From: CAXDOZ01 sp963991145
Lineage (GTDB): Bacteria > Bacteroidota > Bacteroidia > Chitinophagales > JABDMM01
Assembly (NCBI GenBank): GCA_963991145.1
Contig: CAXDOZ010000120.1
Coordinates: forward strand, 1-7,138
Direction of reading: 5' to 3'
Length of the DNA: 7,138 nt
Below are positions 1 through 5,830 of the stretch, one piece after another. Every line of letters starts with the position of its first letter. Position 1 is the stretch's first letter. Made by a program: the position numbers and the translations under genes. Below the pieces are notes generated by a model. It saw nothing but the letters and a program-made list of their open reading frames with translations, was not told the DNA's origin and made no database searches.

Positions 1-32
1 AAAAAACCCCGACTCGCAAGAGCCGGGGTTTT
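1..32 (-). terminator. Intrinsic terminator of the nucleotidase gene
   Basis: Two 13-nt arms (3-15 and 20-32) pair around a 4-nt loop (16-19). The core is C/G-rich and, read on the minus strand, is followed by a run of T (complement of the A run at 1-6). The one imperfect position (12/23) is an A-C mismatch in plus-strand RNA but a G-U wobble in minus-strand RNA. The hairpin is therefore more stable in the minus direction, which matches its place about 23 bp after the nucleotidase stop codon. The A/T ends also give a short T run on the plus side, so it may also end a plus-strand gene arriving from outside the window. Confidence 0.9.
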
Positions 33-55
33 GTGCTTTAAGGGGGTATCAATTA

Positions 56-2110
56 CTATTTGAAGATCACCTTCTTGTGAAGGCGAAGACCTTCTTCGTT
101 GATCAATTCAACGATATAGCTTCCTGTTGCCAGGTCACCTTTTAGAATAGTGATCTTGTACGATGGCTCAACAGTCATTCCTTCAACCTGCTCTCCAGCC
201 ATATTGTAAACATTGAATGCAGTGAATCGGGCTGATGGATCAGTAAGCTCAACGCTCACGTAATTGCTCGCAGGATTAGGATAAACAGTGATTGATTCTT
301 CAACCAAAGTTTCAATTCCGCTAGAAAGATCTTTGTAAGTGATTCTTCCTTCTCCACCTTCAGGGTAGTCCGCTGAATCAATTAATGCATTCAATCCGTC
401 TGCTGCAGTTACATAGTTGAATAATGCTTGCTGATAAGTAACACCAACTGTAGTGAAAGTAAGATCGCTCAATGGGTACTGATCGCCACCTTTAGCAGTG
501 AAATCAGGAAGAGCAAGGTTTACATTTCCTGCAGAACCGTTTACTACACCGTTCTCAACGATCTTTGTTCCATTGTCAAGAGTAAGATTCCAGATTCTCT
601 GACCAGCAGTGATCAAAGTATCAGTATTAGGATCGTAAACAAGCGATTGAGCTGTAGTATCATAAACGAAGCTGAATCCTCCGATCTGACCAAAGCGACC
701 AGAACCACCGTTTCCTCCGTTGAATACAACTGATACTGAGTTCTCCATCATTTCTTTGAAGCGATCTGGAGTGATGTCTTCAACAACAGCTACGAAGTTT
801 GAGAATGGAAGGATATCAAAGGTCATAAGCTCAGTAAAATCACCAGCTGGAAGGATGTTGTTATTACGGATTCCTCCACCTCCAACAAGTCCAATGTCAG
901 ACTGAGGAGCTCCGAAGTTTCCAGCTACCTTATTTGCCTGCCAAAGCATTGCATCAGCACACATGTTTCCAAGGTTAGTCTCAATTGCACGAACGCTATT
1001 TCTTAAACCGTCAAGAGCTACTTGTGATTGAGCAATAACATTTGCAGCAAGACCTGCGATGTAATCATTTACTGAATCAACAATAGTAGACTTGAAAATT
1101 GGATCAGGAAGAACACCTTCAGTTTCTGAGATTGCAGCTACTCTCTTAAGACCACTGTTAGGTCCTACAGCGGTGATCTCACCGTTGGCATCAAAAGTAA
1201 CCTGAAGCATTCCTACATACTTATACTCTCCTGGAGTAGTCACAACATAAACTGTATCACCGTTCATGTCTTCTTTCATAAGAGGATAAGGACCACCGAA
1301 AGTTCTTCCACCTGCAGTATCAGAAGGAACAACAAGATCTCCAGCTGATCCTAGAAGCTCATCTCCACCACCAGCGATAACCACATCGATATTCTGAAGC
1401 ATAGGAATGATAGAAGTATCCTCTTCAATTCCCTGAAGGTGACTGATAAGAATGATGATGTCAACTCCATTTGCTGTAAGTGAATCAACTTCTCTTTGAA
1501 TAGCTCCAACTACATCGATATCGATGATCGTGTTACCCGGGCTTGAGATATTTCTCAAAGAAGTTGTAGTAGCTCCAACGATTCCGATCATCTGACCATT
1601 TCTCATAACAGTTGTGCGAGTCGCGATGTCTCCAGAGTTTGCAAGGCTGTCAAGTCCGGGCTCGTTTTGAAAATCCAGGTTTGCAGAAAGGAAAGGAGTT
1701 TGGTTCAATCCTTTAACATCATTGATAAGGTTAGCAAGAACGCCAGGTCCGAAATCAAAGTCGTGGTTCCCAAGACAGATAGCATCGTAGTCAAGACCAG
1801 CGATACCTACAGCATCGTAATATGGACGTCCTCCTCCTCTGAAAAGAGAAGCGTTGAATTGTGGACCAGCAAGGTAATTGTCACCTGATGATAACATTAC
1901 TACTTCGAAACTTGCTGCAGCTGACTGAGCGCGAAGTGTATCTGTCAATGTCTTAAATCGGTCAATTCCTCCGAAATCTTCCAATCCGGTACCGGCATTA
2001 ACCAACTTTGACTCTCCATCATTGTTATGAAGGATAGTCAGGTTTAGCTGAGCCTGAAGGCTTGAAAAGCCCAGGATTGCCAAACATGCTACTAGGTAAA
2101 TCTTTTTCAT
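56..2110 (-). CDS. Secreted 5'-nucleotidase-family metallophosphatase with T9SS sorting domain
   Basis: A 684-residue exported enzyme of the UshA/5'-nucleotidase family, which hydrolyses nucleotides or related phosphoesters outside the cytoplasm. Residues 1-20 form a signal peptide (cleavage expected after LQA). The calcineurin-like metallophosphatase domain spans about 22-305, with the blocks NNDGE (29-33), SSGDN (74-78), GNHD (114-117) and SHLQG (223-227). The 5'-nucleotidase C-terminal domain spans about 355-580, with GGGGIR (410-415), the DILPFSN segment (432-438) and QIGGF (475-479). Residues about 604-684 are a type A T9SS sorting domain beginning VYPNPASN (609-616), so the protein is probably moved across the outer membrane and released or anchored at the surface. 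Oddity: the family's first metal motif DxH reads DGE (31-33), and the late GGHxH motif reads GGGDE (247-251). Metal use and substrate may therefore differ from UshA. Family assignment is firm; substrate unknown. The ATG has an A-rich leader without a Shine-Dalgarno sequence, normal for this phylum. Confidence 0.93.
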   Translation of the reverse strand: MKKIYLVACLAILGFSSLQAQLNLTILHNNDGESKLVNAGTGLEDFGGIDRFKTLTDTLRAQSAAASFEVVMLSSGDNYLAGPQFNASLFRGGGRPYYDAVGIAGLDYDAICLGNHDFDFGPGVLANLINDVKGLNQTPFLSANLDFQNEPGLDSLANSGDIATRTTVMRNGQMIGIVGATTTSLRNISSPGNTIIDIDVVGAIQREVDSLTANGVDIIILISHLQGIEEDTSIIPMLQNIDVVIAGGGDELLGSAGDLVVPSDTAGGRTFGGPYPLMKEDMNGDTVYVVTTPGEYKYVGMLQVTFDANGEITAVGPNSGLKRVAAISETEGVLPDPIFKSTIVDSVNDYIAGLAANVIAQSQVALDGLRNSVRAIETNLGNMCADAMLWQANKVAGNFGAPQSDIGLVGGGGIRNNNILPAGDFTELMTFDILPFSNFVAVVEDITPDRFKEMMENSVSVVFNGGNGGSGRFGQIGGFSFVYDTTAQSLVYDPNTDTLITAGQRIWNLTLDNGTKIVENGVVNGSAGNVNLALPDFTAKGGDQYPLSDLTFTTVGVTYQQALFNYVTAADGLNALIDSADYPEGGEGRITYKDLSSGIETLVEESITVYPNPASNYVSVELTDPSARFTAFNVYNMAGEQVEGMTVEPSYKITILKGDLATGSYIVELINEEGLRLHKKVIFK

Positions 2111-2305
2111 AATTGTTTGTTGAGTTTTATAAAGACCAGATGGGGTATTTGGTCCCCATTTGACTCGGCAAGATTATGGAGTAGACTTAAAGAGCTTTTT
2201 GGAGCGGATTTAAGAAAGGCTTAAGAATGATTGCCAGAGATTAAATCACTGTGAATTAATGCTCAACATATAATTAACAGGAGCAATACGTAATTTTAAT
2301 TCTCA
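2111..2305. promoter_or_regulatory. Divergent intergenic region
   Basis: This 195-bp region lies between the starts of the nucleotidase gene (minus) and the small exported-protein gene (plus), so it should hold both promoters. The best minus-strand match to the Bacteroidota -7 box (TAnnTTTG) is TAATCTTG (complement of 2169-2176), one mismatch, without a clear -33 TTTG/TTG. On the plus strand only a weak TAATTTTA (2291-2298) is seen. Other content is an inverted repeat TTAAG/CTTAA (2210-2224) and TTAAGA-like repeats at 2187, 2210 and 2221. The promoter calls are weak; the region's role is inferred from gene orientation. Confidence 0.4.
2134..2159 (-). promoter_or_regulatory. Overlapping inverted repeats in the nucleotidase leader
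   Basis: Two inverted repeats overlap so that only one can form at a time. ATGGGG (2140-2145) pairs with CCCCAT (2154-2159) around an 8-nt loop, and GACCA (2134-2138) pairs with TGGTC (2150-2154). They lie 24-49 bp upstream of the nucleotidase ATG and would be in its 5' leader if transcription starts upstream of about 2160. They could be an mRNA structure or an operator; no known riboswitch or protein site is recognised. Confidence 0.35.
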
Positions 2306-2557
2306 ATGAAGACGGGACTTGTATACGTTTTTTTAATTTTCTTGAGCCTTAACGGCTCGATGGCTCAAGAGGATAGTATTGCGGCTGATTCTTCAATTGT
2401 GCTCCCTTCGATATTAGATGTCACCCCTGAAATGATGCGTGCACAGCAATCCATCCCTAAACAGGATTTTAAACCAAAAGCTTTATTCTGCAGAATTGAG
2501 GCAGGATTAAAAAAGAAAACTGGTATCGACTGGAATATCGGTATGGATGTGCGTTAG
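2306..2557 (+). CDS. Small exported protein of unknown function
   Basis: An 83-residue protein with a clear signal peptide (1-20: Lys at position 2, hydrophobic core 5-15, SMA before a likely cleavage at Gln21). This makes it a real gene despite its size. The mature part is about 63 residues: an acidic, Ser/Ala-rich start, then a basic C-terminal block (55-83) containing ALFCRIE (59-65) with the only cysteine (Cys62) and KKKTGIDW (69-76). I recall similar short secreted Bacteroidota proteins with an LFCR/K-x-E motif, usually continuing further, but cannot verify homology here. No Shine-Dalgarno is close to the ATG (AGGAG at 2279-2283 is too far). It is the only plus-strand gene in the window. 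It runs head-on into batE with stop codons overlapping (2554-2557), and diverges from the nucleotidase gene. Function unknown. Confidence 0.72.
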   Translation: MKTGLVYVFLIFLSLNGSMAQEDSIAADSSIVLPSILDVTPEMMRAQQSIPKQDFKPKALFCRIEAGLKKKTGIDWNIGMDVR

Positions 2558-3306
2558 ATACGATCGATCTGATCAATGGTGATCCAGCCATCTTTTCCAT
2601 CACTCAACTTGATCCTGTACCAACCGTCGACTTCATCCACGATCTGTACTTTGACTCCTTCTCTGATCTGAAATAGATCGCTGCTGCCATCTCCCGGAGC
2701 ACTTTTGACAAAGAAATTAGTCTGGATCATGATGGCCCAGGAATCATCAACTTCTTCTGCTTTCCTGCTTCCGGCCAAAGAGAAAACAAATAGAGCCAGA
2801 ATAAAAGAAACCATACCCAGCCAGAAACCAAGTCTTCTGGTCCCCATCGACTTTCCAAAGAGAAAGAAGAATCCTGCCGTAAGGCAGAGCCAGGAAAAAA
2901 TAATAGCGATGATGGTCCAGGTGTTAGAGGAAGTCAGATCTCTCGCATTATTCCAGATCCTGATCAGGAAGAACTCAGGAACACTTTCAACCTTAGCTAT
3001 TTGCTGATTTGCCAATTGAAGATTATGCTTGACATCGCCATCTGCTGGGTCGAGTTTGAGAGCCTTTTCATAATTGAGAATTGCCATTCCCAATTTGCCC
3101 TGCTTATAATAAGCGTTACCAAGATTATAGTAAAGTGGAGCTGACTCAAAGCCCTGTGAAAGCAAAGAGTCGTAGAGGATCTGAGCCTGAGAAAAAGAAT
3201 CTGCTTTGTATAGCTTCCCCGCTTCATTAAACAGAGCTTCATTCTGACTGAAGACCGGGCTCAGACTTAAAACAAGGATCGATATGGAAAGAAGAACTCT
3301 TCTCAT
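2554..3306 (-). CDS. batE: BatE: TPR and SH3-like membrane protein
   Basis: A 250-residue last gene of the Bat operon. It has a signal peptide (1-20, ending VFS before Gln21). Two TPR-type helical repeats cover about 22-90, with the typical YYNLGNAYYKQGKLGMAILNY stretch split around 59-79. Two hydrophobic membrane helices lie at about 130-150 and 159-179, and a bacterial SH3-like domain at about 192-250 (paired glycine-tryptophan elements DGWY 227-230 and DGW 239-241). This is the usual BatE architecture: a periplasmic TPR scaffold, membrane hairpin and second periplasmic domain. It presumably helps assemble the Bat complex with BatA/BatB; the molecular job is not established. The ATG overlaps the batD stop by 4 nt (ATGA), implying coupled translation. 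No terminator hairpin is visible directly after its TAA. Confidence 0.92.
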   Translation of the reverse strand: MRRVLLSISILVLSLSPVFSQNEALFNEAGKLYKADSFSQAQILYDSLLSQGFESAPLYYNLGNAYYKQGKLGMAILNYEKALKLDPADGDVKHNLQLANQQIAKVESVPEFFLIRIWNNARDLTSSNTWTIIAIIFSWLCLTAGFFFLFGKSMGTRRLGFWLGMVSFILALFVFSLAGSRKAEEVDDSWAIMIQTNFFVKSAPGDGSSDLFQIREGVKVQIVDEVDGWYRIKLSDGKDGWITIDQIDRI

Positions 3307-5123
3307 CGAATGTTCTTTTCCATGTCGTCAATAAATCTCGCCGCATTATTAAACTCCTCTTCCATAGATGCAGTTGAACTGCCCGCTCCGAAGAGGGCCA
3401 TTTGACATCTATCCAGCAGTTCTGCATAATCTAAAGAGAGTGCTTCAGGTGCTTCTCTCTCTGTCACAGCCATGGCCACTGAATCATTATTCAACTGAGA
3501 AAGCGGGATATTCAGCTTGTCAGAAACGTATCCCTGAACTGCTCTACTTACCTCATCATAGAAGCCCTTGTCGTCTTTTGCCTTGAGGAATTTTCTTGCG
3601 GTAGCAAGACGTTTTCTCGCTAGTCTGCTTGCCTTTCTTTGCTTGGTTCCAACAACATCTTTTATAGCAGAATCTCTTCTTCTTCTAACTGCGAATAAGA
3701 TCAGCAGTGCAAATAGAGGAGTTGAGTATAAAGCATATCCCAACTTGCTTCCAAATAGGAACTTGCGCTCTGTTTTCAGAGTCTTATAGGAGTGGATGAA
3801 TCGAATATCCTCATCGATCACATCAATGTTTGCTCCTGAACTGGAAGATGAAGTTGCTACGGTGCTAGGCTCTCCTTCGACTATGATCTCGAATGGATCT
3901 GACTTCACCTCTACATAGCTTTCCTCCTTTGGATTGAAGTAACTGAAGCTGATTGCAGGCACATCATAAGTTCCGGGTTGGCGAGGTACCACCAGATACT
4001 CATAGACCTTTGAACCGCTATATCCGCTGAAATTCTTACTGAGGTTTTCAGTCATCTCAGGTGCGTAAACCTCAAAATCCCGAGGTAACTCAATCTCAGG
4101 AGGCTCAAATAAATGAATGTTTCCCTTGCCACTGATGGTTGTTCTTAGAGTGAACTCTTCATCAGTTTCAAGGATGCCTTCGGGCATATCTACATCAATT
4201 TGATATTCACCAACTGCGCCGCTGAAGTTTCCCGGCTTTCCGGCCTCCGGCAGTGCCTGTATCTCAAATGAAAGGCTGGTACTCTTGATACTGGTCTTCT
4301 CGTAATCAGAGTAGTATCCAAAGTTCCCCCAGGGCTTTCTCACTTCAACGATCATATCTACCTCAAGTGGAGTAGACTCGTAAGTTCCACTGAACTGAGC
4401 GAAGAGAATAGTTTGCTTAATGATTGCAGTATTGTATCGCTGACCATTAATGGTCTCCTGTTGGGTTTTGGGTTGACCCAGATTGACCTCATTCTTCAGG
4501 AAGCCATTGAAAGAGGCATCGCTAGAAACACCGTACTCGTAGATCGGCACGCGGGTGTAGAGCTTGTAAGTGACATTGACCTGCTCACCAACATAGACCG
4601 AAGTTTTATCTGCATATGCCTTGATAAAGATCTCCTCTGTGGTATTTGTGGGAGCCGGAACATTTACCTGATTGCTATTCCCCTGGTTATTGTTTGAACT
4701 GTTATTCGTGCCGGTATTTGCCTGAGTGCTTGATCCCTGACTGGCAGTAATTGAGATTTCCTTTGTGGTCATTGCATTACCATCAATATTGGCTGATGCC
4801 ACTTCAATTGTGTGAGTTCCGGCACTATTTGGTTGCAGGTAGTAAACCCAGGTATAGGTTGTACTCGAGGTCATTTTCCCATTTACAATGGAGATGTTCG
4901 AACCCGAGTTTCTGTAATTCTGAAGGATCTTAAAGTTCTCAAATGCCGGTGGGCTGTAGCTCTTGATCTCGCCGCCCTGAGCCGTGACCTGGAGAACTAT
5001 ATAATCACTAGTTGAGACCGTGGTCTTATCAACCTTTGCAGTAAGGTTAGCTTTTTGGGCAAACAGCAGCATCGGCGCGACTAGCGCCAAAAGAAGAAGT
5101 TGATATTTGACTTTGAAGATCAT
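3303..5123 (-). CDS. batD: BatD: Bat operon membrane-anchored exported protein
   Basis: A 606-residue BatD (oxygen-tolerance family) protein. It has a signal peptide (1-22, ending LLFA before Gln23), a first beta-rich domain at about 24-128, a Ser/Asn/Gln/Thr-rich flexible linker at about 129-163, and further beta-sandwich domains at about 164-415. One membrane helix (about 461-479) is followed by Arg-rich positive residues, then a cytoplasmic helical tail to 606. Most of the protein should face the periplasm. Start choice: the frame can be extended to a TTG at 5127-5129. The ATG at 5121-5123 is preferred because it forms TAATG with the batC stop (1-nt overlap) and has AAGGA (5130-5134) 6 nt upstream as a ribosome binding site. 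It ends in a 4-nt overlap with batE. In this family BatD is thought to work with the VWA proteins BatA/BatB; the mechanism is unknown. Confidence 0.93.
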   Translation of the reverse strand: MIFKVKYQLLLLALVAPMLLFAQKANLTAKVDKTTVSTSDYIVLQVTAQGGEIKSYSPPAFENFKILQNYRNSGSNISIVNGKMTSSTTYTWVYYLQPNSAGTHTIEVASANIDGNAMTTKEISITASQGSSTQANTGTNNSSNNNQGNSNQVNVPAPTNTTEEIFIKAYADKTSVYVGEQVNVTYKLYTRVPIYEYGVSSDASFNGFLKNEVNLGQPKTQQETINGQRYNTAIIKQTILFAQFSGTYESTPLEVDMIVEVRKPWGNFGYYSDYEKTSIKSTSLSFEIQALPEAGKPGNFSGAVGEYQIDVDMPEGILETDEEFTLRTTISGKGNIHLFEPPEIELPRDFEVYAPEMTENLSKNFSGYSGSKVYEYLVVPRQPGTYDVPAISFSYFNPKEESYVEVKSDPFEIIVEGEPSTVATSSSSSGANIDVIDEDIRFIHSYKTLKTERKFLFGSKLGYALYSTPLFALLILFAVRRRRDSAIKDVVGTKQRKASRLARKRLATARKFLKAKDDKGFYDEVSRAVQGYVSDKLNIPLSQLNNDSVAMAVTEREAPEALSLDYAELLDRCQMALFGAGSSTASMEEEFNNAARFIDDMEKNIR

Positions 5124-5830
5124 TACCAATCCTTAAGATTATCACCTGCAGCCGGAACCTGCCTCATTTTCTTTTCAAGGTCTTCTTGATTCTGTTCCTC
5201 CTGCCTTTGAATTGCATCAAGTAGTTGCTCTGCCTGCTCCTTGCTTAGTTCGCCTTCACTTGGTTGCTGCTCCTGCTCCTGTTCTCCCTCTTGCTCTTGT
5301 TCCTGTTCCTGATCACCTCCCTGAGATTCCTGGTCTTCTTCCTGTTCCTGCTCTTGTTGCTCCTGATTCTGTTGCTGCTGCTCCTGCTCTTGCTGCTTTT
5401 GTCTGAGCAGTTCATTCACAAAAGACAGGTTGTATTTCGTGTTTGGATCATTTGGATTTAGACTAAGAGCTTTGATATAAGCCTCCTTGCTCTTTTCCAA
5501 TTCACTTTGCTGCAGATATGTATTTCCGATGTTGTGCCATGCCTGTGCCTGCTGTTTGGAAGAAGGCATGAACTTGGAGGCTAACTCGAACTGTTCAATA
5601 GCCTCTTCGTATCTGTCCTGATTATAAAGGGCGTCGCCCAGATTGAATACTCCCTCAACTGCTTCCTGATTCTTTTCGAGAGCCTTTTTATAGCTCACTT
5701 CAGCTTCTGTGAAGTTGTCTTTCTTGTAATACTTGTTGCCCTGCAATAGATGGGATTTCCAGCTCTGACCAAAGGCAGCTGCTCCTGAGAACAGTATCAA
5801 TGCGATATTTAGAAGACTTGCCTTAGTCAT
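5123..5830 (-). CDS. batC: BatC: TPR protein with Gln/Glu-rich tail
   Basis: A 235-residue exported TPR protein. It has a signal peptide (1-21, ending AAAFG before Gln22) and about three TPR repeats: 25-58, 59-92 (FNLGDALYNQDRYEEAIEQF) and about 97-130 (WHNIGNTYLQQSELEKSKEAY). A very low-complexity Gln/Glu tract follows (about 144-190), then a charged helical C-terminus (about 195-224). It is expected to be a periplasmic scaffold for the Bat complex. Start choice: the frame can be extended to a TTG at 5840-5842. That codon overlaps a strong Shine-Dalgarno GGAGG (5836-5840), which sits 5 nt before the ATG at 5828-5830, so the ATG is the real start. It overlaps the end of batB by 8 nt and touches batD through TAATG. 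Confidence 0.92.
   Translation of the reverse strand: MTKASLLNIALILFSGAAAFGQSWKSHLLQGNKYYKKDNFTEAEVSYKKALEKNQEAVEGVFNLGDALYNQDRYEEAIEQFELASKFMPSSKQQAQAWHNIGNTYLQQSELEKSKEAYIKALSLNPNDPNTKYNLSFVNELLRQKQQEQEQQQQNQEQQEQEQEEDQESQGGDQEQEQEQEGEQEQEQQPSEGELSKEQAEQLLDAIQRQEEQNQEDLEKKMRQVPAAGDNLKDW
5261..5401 (-). repeat. Degenerate CAG/GAG-rich tract coding the BatC Gln/Glu tail
   Basis: About 140 bp made almost entirely of Gln (CAG/CAA) and Glu (GAG/GAA) codons, seen on the plus strand as imperfect ctcctg/ctgttc units. It encodes batC residues about 144-190. The units are degenerate, not perfect copies. Such tracts tend to change length by replication slippage and are difficult to align. On the opposite strand it creates leucine-rich spurious frames. 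Confidence 0.75.

Noticed and set aside
428..1888. Plus-strand frames opposite the nucleotidase gene
   Set aside because: Composition follows the complement of the conserved enzyme; rich in Ser/Thr/Ile/Val with no recognisable family.
2558..2585. GATC-rich palindromic cluster at the end of batE, considered as a terminator or methylation-linked site
   Set aside because: The GATC words come from codons of the C-terminal IDQIDRI; they form no stable G/C-rich stem followed by a T run.
2705..3007. 100-codon plus-strand frame opposite batE
   Set aside because: It lies wholly within batE, which has a clear signal peptide, TPRs and SH3-like domain; the plus-strand product has no recognisable domain.
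4413..5015. Plus-strand frames opposite batD
   Set aside because: Frames of 60-94 codons fully inside a well-supported conserved gene, without signal peptides, domains or ribosome sites.
5124..5129. TTG start giving a 608-residue BatD
   Set aside because: The ATG two codons downstream forms TAATG with the batC stop and has a well-placed AAGGA upstream.
5212..5461. Leucine-rich plus-strand frames opposite batC
   Set aside because: They are the complement of the Gln/Glu codon tract of batC; the leucine runs come from reading ctc/ctg units and do not represent membrane proteins.
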